A stretch of 64,000 nt of DNA from positions 2,365,001 through 2,429,000 of the forward strand of contig NC_014392.1 of the NCBI RefSeq assembly GCF_000145215.1, given 5' to 3'. Within the stretch, counting starts at the first letter, position 1, and each line of letters opens with the position of its first letter. The notes below the pieces were generated by a model. That model made no database searches, was not told where the DNA came from, and saw only the letters and a program-made list of their open reading frames with translations. This stretch comes from Caldicellulosiruptor obsidiansis OB47 (GTDB lineage: Bacteria > Bacillota > Thermoanaerobacteria > Caldicellulosiruptorales > Caldicellulosiruptoraceae). The translations under genes were made by a program, and so were the position numbers. This document shows, in pieces, positions 53,167 through 61,769 of this stretch.

Positions 53167-54273
53167 ATGCTATCGCTAATTATAGCTTCATACATACTCC
53201 TTAGTTTATATTCAGCTTCCAGATTATCAAAGATTTCTATATTTTTTCTGATAACATTTTTATCATTTGATTTTTTAAAAACTGAATATCTTAAATCCAG
53301 AACTTTAATCTTAACCGCATCTTTTCTTCAGCTTTTGATAATTGCAACTTCAGTTAACATGTGCGGATGGGAATTTTCTTTTCTTATACCATGCTCTGTA
53401 GCCATTTTTTTAAGCAACAAAGAAAAACCTTTGTTTGTTGCAACATTTGCAGTTTTGCTTGTGCCAGCATTTTTTATACCTCCAGTTATTATAAAAGACT
53501 ACTTATTGATATCCGCGCTTGTTGTGTACACAGAACATCTACACACAACTTTTGAAATTAGCAGACAAAAATATCTGGAGAATATTGACAAGCTAAGGCT
53601 TTTAAATACACAGCTAAATAGATTGAAATCAGAACTTCTTGAATCCCAGCAGTATATAAAACAGCTTGCTGAAAAAACTCAGCAGATGAAGATGGCATCA
53701 TCTTTACACGACTCTGTAGGTCACAGCTTAGCTGCGCTCAATATTCAGCTGAACGCTTTGAAAACTCTTTTAGACAAAAAAGGAGTACTTGAAGATGACA
53801 AGATAAATCAGATTCTGTCATCCTGTTTGATGCATACTCAACTTTCGTATCAAAATCTTCGAAATTTTGTATATTCAAATAAAGCTTCTTTTTTATCAAA
53901 AGCAAATTATCTGAACAATATAATAGAAAATTTTAACTTTTGCAATGTAAAACTTGTAACTGAGGGCAATATAGAAGATATACCTTCTCATGTATTCGAA
54001 AACCTTATGGCAATATTGAAAGAAACTCTTGTAAACGTTTCAAAACACTCAGATGCAACCTCAGTTAAGGTTTGGCTCATTTCAAACCCTGAGTATGTTA
54101 GACTCCAAATACATGACAATGGTACCAAAAGAGGCGAAATCAGAGAAGGTATCGGACTTTTGAGCATAAAATCAAGGTCAAAATCAATGGGAGCAACAGT
54201 AAACATAGACAATCATTCTGGTTTTTCTATAGTTGTTTTCGTTCCATTAAAATATCAAGGGGGAAAGACTTGA
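53167..54273 (+). CDS. DesK/NarX-type sensor histidine kinase
   Basis: A 368-residue kinase. About four membrane helices are in the first 120 residues, then a coiled linker (LRLLNTQLNRLKSELLESQQ) and the HisKA_3 motif SSLHDSVGHSLAALNIQLNA near residue 180. The ATPase has FENLMAILKETLVNVSKHSDA and IHDNGTKRG. It has no large extracellular sensor, as in kinases that sense membrane stress or drugs through the transporter. It lies directly upstream of the regulator and downstream of the exporter. Confidence 0.9.
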   Translation: MLSLIIASYILLSLYSASRLSKISIFFLITFLSFDFLKTEYLKSRTLILTASFLQLLIIATSVNMCGWEFSFLIPCSVAIFLSNKEKPLFVATFAVLLVPAFFIPPVIIKDYLLISALVVYTEHLHTTFEISRQKYLENIDKLRLLNTQLNRLKSELLESQQYIKQLAEKTQQMKMASSLHDSVGHSLAALNIQLNALKTLLDKKGVLEDDKINQILSSCLMHTQLSYQNLRNFVYSNKASFLSKANYLNNIIENFNFCNVKLVTEGNIEDIPSHVFENLMAILKETLVNVSKHSDATSVKVWLISNPEYVRLQIHDNGTKRGEIREGIGLLSIKSRSKSMGATVNIDNHSGFSIVVFVPLKYQGGKT

Positions 54274-54924
54274 GTGGAAAAAACAAGAATACTTATTGTT
54301 GATGACAATAAAGATGTTTTATATGGGCTAAAAATCATACTTGAACTTGAAAACTTTGAGATTACAGGGCTTTGTACAAATGCAAAAGAGGCAATAGAGT
54401 TTCTTGAAAAAAGAAATGCAGATGTTGTTCTTATGGACATCAGAATGCCTGTGATGGATGGAATTGAAGGCACCTTTAATATAAAAGTTAGATTTCCAAA
54501 TGTCAGGGTTATTATACTTACAACCTTTTGCGAAGAAGATTATATAAAAAAGAGCCTGAGCTTTGGAGCAGATGGTTATATTCTCAAAAGCTCAGATGCT
54601 CAGCATATTATAGACACAATATATGCTGTTTTAGACGGCAAAGTTGTAATAGATAAGGAAATAGCTTTATTTGTTGCAAACATTTTTAAAAAAGACTTGC
54701 AAAATGTTAATACAACTGAAAATAAGTTAAAAAATCTTTCTGAAAGAGAACTTGAAATTGCAAGGTTAATTGCACAGGGATATTCAAATAAAGATATTTC
54801 AAAAATGCTTTTCATCTCAGAAGGAACTGTTCGCAATTATATCTCTACTATTCTTGAAAAGTTAGAACTTAAAAACAGAACTCAAATTGCTATATACTAT
54901 CTGAGTAATTCCTTGCCCTTTTAA
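54274..54924 (+). CDS. NarL/LuxR-type response regulator
   Basis: A 216-residue regulator. The receiver domain has ILIVDDNKDV and the phospho-Asp in ADVVLMDIRMPVMDG. The C-terminal LuxR HTH is LSERELEIARLIAQGYSNKDISKML, read in parts. It starts with GTG immediately after the kinase stop (TGAGTG). It probably regulates the exporter genes upstream. Confidence 0.92.
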   Translation: MEKTRILIVDDNKDVLYGLKIILELENFEITGLCTNAKEAIEFLEKRNADVVLMDIRMPVMDGIEGTFNIKVRFPNVRVIILTTFCEEDYIKKSLSFGADGYILKSSDAQHIIDTIYAVLDGKVVIDKEIALFVANIFKKDLQNVNTTENKLKNLSERELEIARLIAQGYSNKDISKMLFISEGTVRNYISTILEKLELKNRTQIAIYYLSNSLPF

Positions 54925-55058
54925 TAATTTTGTTTTTCTTTTCTTATTTACCAAAGCCAAAAATTTTGTTTGTTTTTGCCTATTATTGTTAAAAGACTTA
55001 GAAAATATCAATATGAGTAATTAAAAATGAATAAAAACTATCATACTTTTAAATATAT

Positions 55059-55589
55059 TTAGCTTGCTATAAATTGAAATGTGGCAACAAGTGCTATAAT
55101 AAGAGCTTCCATTGCAAACTGTGCTGCCAGCTTCCCCTTTTTGAGTCCTAATGACCGCAATATACCTATCTCAAGCTTTCTTTCTCTTATCACAATACTC
55201 ATAAGAAGCATTATGATAATAGCACCTGCTATCAATATTCCAATAATTGTAACCCTTGAAAAAGAGGAAATTCTTTCAATTGGTGCAGCTATTCTGTTGA
55301 ACAGATTGTCATTTGCATTCAGCATATACTTTGTTGTGTCAATTCCAAGCTTTTGAGCATCCTTCTTGAAATTAGTTGATACCTTCTCATAAGCTCTCTG
55401 AAATTGACGCTTAGCCTCACATCATTGCTCAGCGATCTTCTAATATTCATAATGCTTGTCTTTGTTCCGCTCTCTATTGCAAATCCCATCATTGTGAGAA
55501 AAGATACAACAAATATTAAAAGTCCTAATAGTATACTTCTTGCAGGAATTCTTAAAATATTTCTCACCGAACGTTTTAACAGAACATTC
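55059..55589 (-). pseudogene. FtsX-type permease remnant split by the IS element
   Basis: Two pieces are visible. An N-terminal helix reads NVLLKRSVRNILRIPARSILLGLLIF (in parts) and the C-terminal helices read RISSFSRVTIIGILIAGAII and IRERKLEIGILRSLGLKKGK. A deletion with a frameshift near 55400 removes most of the extracellular domain, and the end (VATFQFIAS) lacks the last helix. The first codons lie on the far side of the IS element at 57332-57342: ATG CAA GGG CT, with AAGGAAGGGAG just upstream. Joining those bases to 55589 gives a continuous MQGLNVLLKRSV. Confidence 0.85.
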
Positions 55590-55677
55590 CGCAAGAAGTC
55601 TCCATCGTGTATAAGATGGAGATGAATTGCGGTTGATAAATATTCAGTTTCGGTATATAATAAAACTGGTGATGATT

Positions 55678-56085
55678 ATGAAATTTGACTCAAATAAACA
55701 TTCAGTATTTCTTCTCTACTACCATTTGATTTTAGTGACAAAATACAGAAGAGATGTGATAGATGAGAAAATTTCAAAAAGACTAAAAGAAATTTTTGAG
55801 TACATTCAACCCAATTACAACATAACCCTGATTGAGTGGAATCATGATAAAGACCACATTCATGTTTTGTTCAAGGCGACTCCTACAACACCACTTTCCA
55901 AGTTTATAAATGCTTATAAAAGTGCCTCTTCAAGACTCGTAAAAAAAGAATTTCCTGAAATTAAGCAAAAACTATGGAAGGAATATTTTTGGTCAAGAAG
56001 TTATTGTTTACTGACAAGTGGTGGTGCCCCAGTTGAAGTAATTAGAAGATATATCGAAAGTCAGGGTGAGGAAAGAAAATGCTGA
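55678..56085 (+). CDS. tnpA: IS200/IS605 Y1 transposase TnpA
   Basis: About 135 residues. The HUH motif is HDKDHIHVLF near residue 64 and the catalytic Tyr lies in VIRRYIESQ near residue 125, with NAYKSASSRLVKKEF in between. It cuts and rejoins single-stranded DNA at the element ends. ATG at 55678 follows GGTGATG. The frame is open from 55627, but there is no ribosome site further up. It overlaps tnpB by 7 bp. Confidence 0.93.
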   Translation: MKFDSNKHSVFLLYYHLILVTKYRRDVIDEKISKRLKEIFEYIQPNYNITLIEWNHDKDHIHVLFKATPTTPLSKFINAYKSASSRLVKKEFPEIKQKLWKEYFWSRSYCLLTSGGAPVEVIRRYIESQGEERKC

Positions 56086-57200
56086 AAGCATATAAGTATC
56101 GAATATATCCTAATAAAGTTCGGAAAGAATTTTTTGAAAAAACTTTTGGTTGTTGTAGATTTGTATGGAACAAGATGTTAGAAGAAAAGCTTGAAACCTT
56201 AAGACAGGGTAGAAAGATTCCAAGGATAACTCCAGCAAGATATAAAAAGGAATACCCTTTCCTGAGAGAAGCAGACAGTCTTGCACTTGCGAATGTTCAA
56301 CTTGAGCAGGAAAAGGCGTTCAGAAACCATTTCAAAAACCCGAAACATTTTAGAATGCCAAAGTTCAAGAAAAAGAAAGATAAGCAGTCATACACAACAA
56401 ACAACCAGCGACTCAAAAATGGCAATGAAACAATTAGAGTAGATTTTGAAAAAGGTTTTATTTACCTGCCAAAGATAAAAAGTGGAATAAAAACAGTATT
56501 TCACAGAAAGTTTGAAGGGGAAATAAAATCTGCAACAGTTGTAAAAACGAAAGCAGACAAATACTATGTAAGTGTACTTGTAGATGAACAAGATCCAAGA
56601 AATGAGGTAAAAGAGCCAAAGAATTTTATTGGCGGGATAGATTTAGGTTTGAAAAGTTTTGCAACAATTGCAAATGACACAGGAACTTTGAAGGTTGAAT
56701 ATCCGAAATATCTTATCAAAGCTGAAAAAAGACTAAAAAGACTACAAAGGCAACTGTCAAGGAAGGAGGAAGGCTCTAAAAACTGGGAGAAAGCAAGAAA
56801 AAGGCTTGCAAAAGAGCATGAGTATGTAAAAAATGCAAGGGAAGATTTTTTGCACAAACTTTCCAAGACCATCATAGACGAGAACCAAGTCGTGGTGGTC
56901 GAAAGTTTGAACGTAAAAGGACTATCAAAAACAAGATTATCCAAACACATTCTTGATAGTTCATGGTCAAAGTTTTTAGAATATCTTAGATACAAGGCAG
57001 ATTGGTATGGCAGGAGAGTAATAGAGGTAGATAAGACATTCCCATCTTCGAGAATGTGTAGTATATGTGGATATATCAACAAGGAGTTAAAACTGAAGGA
57101 TAGGGTATGGGAATGTCCTGAATGTAGAACGATTCATGATAGGGACGAAAATGCAGCGAGAAACTTGAGAAACTATGGAATTGTTTATATAAGCGGTTAG
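56079..57200 (+). CDS. tnpB: TnpB RNA-guided nuclease of the IS605 element
   Basis: A 373-residue protein. RuvC-I is GGIDLGLKSFATIAN near residue 187 and RuvC-II is VVVESLNVKGL near residue 270. The zinc ribbon is CSICGYINKELKLKDRVWECPECRTIHDRDENAARNL, read in parts, with the third RuvC acidic residue in DRDENAARN. All catalytic positions are present. It is an ancestor-type relative of Cas12 and is expected to use the omega RNA at the element's right end. Confidence 0.93.
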   Translation: MLKAYKYRIYPNKVRKEFFEKTFGCCRFVWNKMLEEKLETLRQGRKIPRITPARYKKEYPFLREADSLALANVQLEQEKAFRNHFKNPKHFRMPKFKKKKDKQSYTTNNQRLKNGNETIRVDFEKGFIYLPKIKSGIKTVFHRKFEGEIKSATVVKTKADKYYVSVLVDEQDPRNEVKEPKNFIGGIDLGLKSFATIANDTGTLKVEYPKYLIKAEKRLKRLQRQLSRKEEGSKNWEKARKRLAKEHEYVKNAREDFLHKLSKTIIDENQVVVVESLNVKGLSKTRLSKHILDSSWSKFLEYLRYKADWYGRRVIEVDKTFPSSRMCSICGYINKELKLKDRVWECPECRTIHDRDENAARNLRNYGIVYISG

Positions 57201-57331
57201 TAGGGTGGGGACCACCCGAATTTACGCCTGTGGAAGACCTGGACCTCTACTACTGGGGATTCCTTCCCCGGTAGCAAGTCTGGTCGATGAAGCAGGAAGC
57301 CGCCACCTCTTCAGGTGGATGGTAGTTCACC
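57150..57331 (+). ncRNA. Probable omega RNA / right end of the IS605 element
   Basis: The region from the tnpB 3' end to the right end holds several stems: GGTGGGGACCACC (57204-57216) and GGGGATTCCTTCCCC (57255-57269), then the terminal hairpin CCACCTCTTCAGGTGG at 57303-57318, then TTCAC. In this family the RNA read here ends at the element boundary and its next bases act as guide. The 5' boundary is approximate. Confidence 0.65.
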
Positions 57332-57564
57332 AGCCCTTGCATTTTCTGCTCCCTTCCTTATGCTTTTTAGTTAAATTATAATATATCAACCTTTGCAAAA
57401 GTTTAAAGGGATAGTTAACAATTTGTAAACAAATTGTTAATTAGGTGGTTTTCTTATGTTCAATAAACATTTAAAGAGGACTTTTCGAAATTCCTCTTGC
57501 AAAACTGTTTTAATTAGTTTATTATATAATTAAATGCTTATTAGCTTATAAAGCAGGTGAAAAA
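57201..57564. other. Right end of the IS element and the interrupted gene's leader, then arsR upstream region
   Basis: Up to 57331 this is the IS right end. 57332-57342 is the separated start of the FtsX pseudogene (minus strand), with its ribosome site at about 57346-57358. The rest (to 57564) is AT-rich with no gene. It holds possible arsR promoter sequence (TTATATAAT near 57522) but no site I can name. Confidence 0.6.
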
Positions 57565-57864
57565 ATGTTCAAGGAAGAGAGCATTGCTAAGATATTCAAA
57601 GCTCTTGGACATCCTTTGCGCATAAAGATTGTGAAATATCTTTTAGATGGCGAAAAGTGCGTATGTGAGCTGAACCAACTTGTTGAGTACTCTCAACCAA
57701 ACTTGTCTCAGCATTTGAAAATTCTGAAAGATGCTGGAATTGTAGAAGCTAATAAAGTGGGTCTCAACATTTACTACAGAATTAAAAATGAACTTGTGAA
57801 GTCCTTAATAGAAAGTGCTCAAGAACTTGCTGCCGCTAATTTAAAAGCTTTTGTTGAAGAATAA
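57565..57864 (+). CDS. arsR: ArsR-family metal(loid)-sensing repressor
   Basis: A 99-residue winged-helix protein. The sensor motif is CVCELNQLVEYSQPNLSQHLKIL, read in parts, with the ArsR-type CxC (CVC) at the start of the recognition helix and AGIVEANKVGLNIYYRI as the wing. It probably senses As(III)/Sb(III) and represses the following permease and thioredoxin genes. Those lie 65 bp downstream in the same direction. Confidence 0.9.
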   Translation: MFKEESIAKIFKALGHPLRIKIVKYLLDGEKCVCELNQLVEYSQPNLSQHLKILKDAGIVEANKVGLNIYYRIKNELVKSLIESAQELAAANLKAFVEE

Positions 57865-57929
57865 AAAGAAAAACCTTTACAAGAAAATGGCGTAAAAATC
57901 TTGACCATGGGTGAAAGGTGTGATTTAGA

Positions 57930-58901
57930 TTGTTTTTACCTGTGCAAAAGTTTGCTGATTTTTTAACATACTCAGTCTTTAAAATCCAGCCGGGTTCAAA
58001 ACTTGCAAGTGCAGTTAACTTTTTTATCTTTGATACAATAAAGATCTTTATACTGCTTTTTATAATAGTCTTCATAATAACTTTTATAAGAACCTTTTTT
58101 TCTCCTGAAAAAACAAGAGACATTTTATCGCACAAAAAACAGCATGTTTACATTGCTCACATTTTAGCTGCACTTTTAGGAATTGTAACTCCGTTTTGTT
58201 CATGCTCAGCAGTGCCTCTTTTTATCGGATTTGTCGAAGCAGGAATACCACTTGGGGTAACATTTTCGTATCTGATTGCTGCTCCAATGGTAAATGAGGT
58301 TGCGCTTGGTCTTCTGTATGCAAACTTCGGACTTAGTGTGGCTACAATTTACGTTCTTTCCGGAGAAATAATTGCTATTGTATCTGGTATTCTCATCGGA
58401 AAGTTAAACCTTGAAAGATACGTTGAAGATTATGTGTTTAAAATAAAAGTTGGCGATGTTCAATACCAGGAAGAAAAGAAAACTCTCAACAAAAGGCTGT
58501 CAGAAACCCTTGAGTTTACCCTTCAGCTTATAAGAAAGGTATGGATATTTGTTGTTGTGGGAATTGGAATAGGTGCTTTCTTGCATGGCTACATCCCAAC
58601 AGGAGCACTTGCAAAGATTGCCGGCAGAAACAATCCATTTGCTGTAATTTTCGCAACAGCACTTGGAATTCCTCTTTACTCCAATGCAGCGGGAATAATC
58701 CCTCTTGTTAGCGAGTTCAGACGACTTGGAGTTTCAATGGGAACATCGCTTTCTTTCATGATGAGTGTAACAGCACTGTCGCTACCTGAAATGATACTTT
58801 TAAGAAGAGTTTTGAAACCCCAGCTTTTAGCAATCTTTGTGGGAATTGTTGGCTGTGGTATAATTATAACAGGTTATCTTTTCAACTTGATTCTTGGATA
58901 A
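57930..58901 (+). CDS. UPF0718/ArsP-type permease
   Basis: A 323-residue membrane protein with about eight helices. FCSCSAVPLFIGFVEAGIPLGVTFSYL, read in parts, carries the Cys-rich motif of this permease family, repeated in GRNNPFAVIFATALGIPLY. Members move organoarsenicals or other soft metalloids. The start is TTG at 57930 with AAAGGTG upstream. It stands between an ArsR repressor and a thioredoxin-like gene, as in many arsenic or copper loci. Confidence 0.82.
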   Translation: MFLPVQKFADFLTYSVFKIQPGSKLASAVNFFIFDTIKIFILLFIIVFIITFIRTFFSPEKTRDILSHKKQHVYIAHILAALLGIVTPFCSCSAVPLFIGFVEAGIPLGVTFSYLIAAPMVNEVALGLLYANFGLSVATIYVLSGEIIAIVSGILIGKLNLERYVEDYVFKIKVGDVQYQEEKKTLNKRLSETLEFTLQLIRKVWIFVVVGIGIGAFLHGYIPTGALAKIAGRNNPFAVIFATALGIPLYSNAAGIIPLVSEFRRLGVSMGTSLSFMMSVTALSLPEMILLRRVLKPQLLAIFVGIVGCGIIITGYLFNLILG

Positions 58902-58918
58902 AATACTTTGAAAGGAAG

Positions 58919-59176
58919 GTGTATATTGAAATGGTAATTAAAATTCTTGGCGGTGGTTGCGCAAACTGCAAAAAGCTAATGGAAAATGCTAAAAAGGCAG
59001 TTGAAGAGCTTGGAATTCAGGCTTCATTTGAAGAGGTAAAAGATATCCAAAAAATAATGTCCTACGGTGTTATGAGAACACCTGCGCTTGTTGTAGATGA
59101 AAAGCTCATATTCTCTGGCAGAGTTGCAGGTGTTGAGGAGATAAAAGAGGTTTTGAAAAAAGAGGCAGGAAAGTAA
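58919..59176 (+). CDS. Small thioredoxin-fold protein (redox-active disulfide)
   Basis: An 81-85-residue thioredoxin-fold protein with a GGGCANCKKLMENAKK start: the CxxC is CANC near residue 15. The rest follows the fold (RTPALVVDEKLIFSGRVAGV with cis-Pro TP). It is often found beside UPF0718 permeases. Start uncertain: a GTG at 58919 and an ATG at 58931 share the same ribosome site (AAAGGAAGG). Confidence 0.85.
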   Translation: MYIEMVIKILGGGCANCKKLMENAKKAVEELGIQASFEEVKDIQKIMSYGVMRTPALVVDEKLIFSGRVAGVEEIKEVLKKEAGK

Positions 59177-59192
59177 AAACATTTTCTCTTGC

Positions 59193-59215
59193 GAGGCGGG
59201 CAGCACACCCGCCTC
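59193..59215 (+). terminator. Terminator after the arsR operon
   Basis: GAGGCGGG pairs with CCCGCCTC around a 7-nt loop. The T tail (TTGACTTTCT) is weak. Confidence 0.7.
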
Positions 59216-59371
59216 TTGACTTTCTATGTTGTATTTCCCATCACTCTTTTAGCTAACCAAAATTCATTTGTGAGACTTGTTCTATGTTTCAACTTTACAA
59301 ATAAAAATTTTTTATTCACTAATCTACGAAACATTACTGTCCACTGCACCTTGCCCTGTTCACCTCAAGTT

Positions 59372-60289
59372 CTACCCAGCTCCCCCTCTTTTCCTGAACT
59401 CCTGGGCGCTCATACCTTTGTGCTTGTGAAAAACCCTGGCAAAGGTGGAATATGAATCAAAGCCAACCTCAAGCGCGATGTCTGTTACAGGCTTGTCGGT
59501 TGAAAGAAGCAGGCTGCATGCGTGCTGAAGCCTCACTTCGTTCAAAAAGTTGTGAAAGTTGCTCCCAACAAGCTTTTTAAAAAGCTGGCTTATGTAAGAG
59601 GGACTTAAGTGAAACTCTTTTGATAAAACCTTGAGGTCTATGTTCTGGTTATAATTCTTATGTACATAGTACACAAGCTGCCAGTAGTCGCTCGGAACAG
59701 GAATACTGTCTTTCTGAGTTCTGTTTTGGACAACAGAAGGAGCAGGTCTTTGAGAGTTTTCAGCACTTGCCAAATTCCTGCACCTATCAAAATATGCAAC
59801 TATCTCCAAAATCTTGGCTTTGAGTATTATCTCTGCCCACACATCTTCCTGGTTAAAATACGTCCATGCTTCTTTGAAAAGCCTGTCCATCAACTCTTTT
59901 TCCTTGCCTTCAAAGTAGTAATAGGGAAGGACATTTTCGTCATAGCTTAAAAGCAGTTCTCCTATTCTGTAAAAAATGCTTGATGGTGCTAAAAGCTCCT
60001 CAAACGAAATGGCAACAACATAGATTGAAAGAGGGTTTTGCTCTGAATAATCTATTCTGTGAATCTGGTACGGCATGACAATTGAAAATGTGCCGGGTTT
60101 TAAGTTGTAGCTGATTGAATTTATATGTTCTGTCCCCTCGCCTTTGACAACATACATAAACTCAACAAAGTTGTGCCTGTGAAGTTTAAAATACCTTGGG
60201 TCTTCCCAGAAATTCAAGGCAAACTTCTGTGGTCGCTGGCTAACATAATCAAAAATCTCTTCTATGTAAAGAGGCTCTTTTTCAGGCAT
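59372..60289 (-). CDS. AraC-family regulator with cupin sensor
   Basis: A 305-residue protein. The N-terminal cupin runs through LHRHNFVEFMYVVKGEGTEHINSISYNLKPGTF, read in parts. The C-terminal pair of helix-turn-helices contains DLKVLSKEFHLSPSYISQLFKKL and VTDIALEVGFDSYSTFARVFHKHKG, read in parts. Regulators of this kind sense a sugar and control glycan genes. Neighbours give no clue to the target. Confidence 0.9.
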   Translation of the reverse strand: MPEKEPLYIEEIFDYVSQRPQKFALNFWEDPRYFKLHRHNFVEFMYVVKGEGTEHINSISYNLKPGTFSIVMPYQIHRIDYSEQNPLSIYVVAISFEELLAPSSIFYRIGELLLSYDENVLPYYYFEGKEKELMDRLFKEAWTYFNQEDVWAEIILKAKILEIVAYFDRCRNLASAENSQRPAPSVVQNRTQKDSIPVPSDYWQLVYYVHKNYNQNIDLKVLSKEFHLSPSYISQLFKKLVGSNFHNFLNEVRLQHACSLLLSTDKPVTDIALEVGFDSYSTFARVFHKHKGMSAQEFRKRGGAG

Positions 60290-60402
60290 TTATCATTTCC
60301 CCTTAACAATTTTAAATTCTCGTGCTAATTCTCATTATACCCCAATTTGCAATGCAAATTAAAGTGTGCTAAAATCTTTTTTGCAGGTGCTTCAAAGCGC
60401 TG

Positions 60403-60438
60403 CCCGGGTCGCGGCAAACCCCGGTCAAAAAAACAAGG
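60403..60438 (+). promoter_or_regulatory. preQ1-I riboswitch
   Basis: The hairpin CCGGGTCGCGGCAAACCCCGG (60404-60424) is followed by an A-rich stretch and ACAAGGA. It can be aligned almost base for base with the structurally solved Thermoanaerobacter tengcongensis preQ1 aptamer, which has GGGTCGC, AACCCC and an AACAAAACAAGGG tail. It overlaps the queF ribosome site (AAGGAAAGGAAG), so ligand binding would block translation. It sits 19 bp before queF, an enzyme of the same pathway. Confidence 0.9.
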
Positions 60439-60456
60439 AAAGGAAGTGCAAATTCT

Positions 60457-60852
60457 ATGTCTGACAAGTACCAGCAAAGAAGATTTGACATCTATGGGTA
60501 CGAAAAGATTGACACAGAGGTTTTAGAAGCAATTCCATATGAATACCCTGAAAAGAACACGGTGGTGGAATACATCACAGAAGAGTTTTCATCAGTCTGT
60601 CCATGGACAGGTCTTCCAGACACCGCAAAGCTTACAATTCGATATATCCCCCACCAAAAACTTGTTGAGCTAAAATCTCTCAAGTATTATCTTACCTCAT
60701 ACAGAAACGTTGGGATACTGCAGGAGCATGCAGTAAATAGAATCCTGGATGACCTTGTAAAACTACTTGAGCCAAAGTTCATGGAAGTGATTGGAGAGTT
60801 CCATGAGCGCGGGGGAATATCAACAAAAGTAGTGGCAAGGTATGAAAAATAA
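60457..60852 (+). CDS. queF: NADPH-dependent 7-cyano-7-deazaguanine reductase (preQ1 synthase)
   Basis: A 131-residue QueF of the short type. The motif [13 protein letters not shown] contains the active-site Cys, and [16 protein letters not shown] the NADPH-binding QueF signature. It reduces preQ0 to preQ1 for queuosine synthesis. It is controlled by the preQ1-I riboswitch immediately upstream and ends in a terminator. Confidence 0.96.
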   Translation: MSDKYQQRRFDIYGYEKIDTEVLEAIPYEYPEKNTVVEYITEEFSSVCPWTGLPDTAKLTIRYIPHQKLVELKSLKYYLTSYRNVGILQEHAVNRILDDLVKLLEPKFMEVIGEFHERGGISTKVVARYEK

Positions 60853-60871
60853 CACCTTGCCACTTTTTAAT
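60831..60871 (+). terminator. Terminator after queF
   Basis: AGTGGCAAGGT pairs with ACCTTGCCACT across the queF stop codon. TTTTAATTTTTT follows. Confidence 0.85.
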
Positions 60872-60874
60872 TTT

Positions 60875-61525
60875 TTACTCAGCCCCTTCAAACATATTCA
60901 CCACAAACTGCAGGTTGTCAAGCCTAAAGAGTGAGAAGTTGTCCCAGAAGATGCAGCTTCCACACACAATAAGTTTTCCGCCACTTTCAAATCTTTTTTG
61001 AGCAATAAGCACAGGCGATCTCTTGCCACTGTCTGTGAGGCTAGTCTTTCTTGCCCTTAGCACAACCTCAGCTCCATTTTCCACTTCAAGAGGAGCTGAG
61101 TATGGAAACACAACCTCTTTTACACCTTCTCGGTAAAGTTTTACTTCATCTGTTGTTATTATAAAAAGGTCATCTTCTAAATGGTGCATCTCATCCTTTA
61201 TACCTTCTGGCAATATGTCTATCCCATAATCTCTTGTTATGCTATTGCAAATCTCAGAAACACCGTCTTTGTTTTTGAAATGCGCTGTGAAGATGATCTT
61301 CTTGCCTTTTTGCTCCAGAGATTCTCTTATTTTTTCCTTCTCTTCACTGCTGAAAGGATTTTCCGGGTAGTTGAAAACTATGACATCATACTCAAAAAGC
61401 CTGTCAAAATCATCTACCTCTTCAATTTCAATTTTTCTTCTGCAGAGCTCCTTGTAAAGTCCTGAAAAGTAATAGCCGTCTGTGAGCAGAAACTCCTGGT
61501 GAGTTGCGCTCCACGCAACTTTCAT
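60875..61525 (-). CDS. Unknown protein, probable class I glutamine amidotransferase-like fold
   Basis: About 216 residues, not recognised. The opening WSATHQEFLLTDGYYFSGLYKEL with DVIVFNYPENPFSSEEKEKIRESL and KKIIFTAHFKNK (read in parts) follow the alternating strand-helix pattern of GATase-like or DUF4350-like proteins. No catalytic triad was seen. GGKLIVCGSCIFWDNFSLFRLDN ends the fold. ATG at 61525 has GGGTGAG upstream. An in-frame GTG at 61537 is also possible. It converges with queF. Confidence 0.6.
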   Translation of the reverse strand: MKVAWSATHQEFLLTDGYYFSGLYKELCRRKIEIEEVDDFDRLFEYDVIVFNYPENPFSSEEKEKIRESLEQKGKKIIFTAHFKNKDGVSEICNSITRDYGIDILPEGIKDEMHHLEDDLFIITTDEVKLYREGVKEVVFPYSAPLEVENGAEVVLRARKTSLTDSGKRSPVLIAQKRFESGGKLIVCGSCIFWDNFSLFRLDNLQFVVNMFEGAE

Positions 61526-61769
61526 CCTCTTTCTCACCCTGCGTGTTTTAGTTTTTTAAATATTTGGCTGGACAAATTCTTATTTTCTTGTTAATACTTT
61601 ATATAATTTATTTTATCATCCTCAACAATCTTCTCAAAAGCCTTAAAATGTGCAAAATTGCTCTCTAAAGGTATATCTATTTTTAGTCAAAAAGTGATAT
61701 CATATATTGTGTAATTCTACAGAGCAATCTTCTTAAAGCTTAAAACCTTGTATTATTTTATCTCGATAC

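Larger units (their letters stand above)
55590..57331 (+). mobile_element. Intact IS200/IS605-family insertion sequence (tnpA + tnpB)
   Basis: About 1.74 kb. The left end has GCAAGAAG and an imperfect hairpin (55600-55621), then GATGAATTGC. The right end has a short hairpin (57303-57308 with 57313-57318) followed by a TTCAC tail. There are no inverted terminal repeats and no target duplication, as expected for this family. Removing 55590-57331 restores the start of the interrupted FtsX gene, which fixes the ends to within one base. Both genes are intact, so it is probably active. Confidence 0.9.

Noticed and set aside
55059-55594. Two separate small membrane-protein genes
   Set aside because: Together they form one FtsX-type gene with a deletion, a frameshift and its start split off by the IS element.
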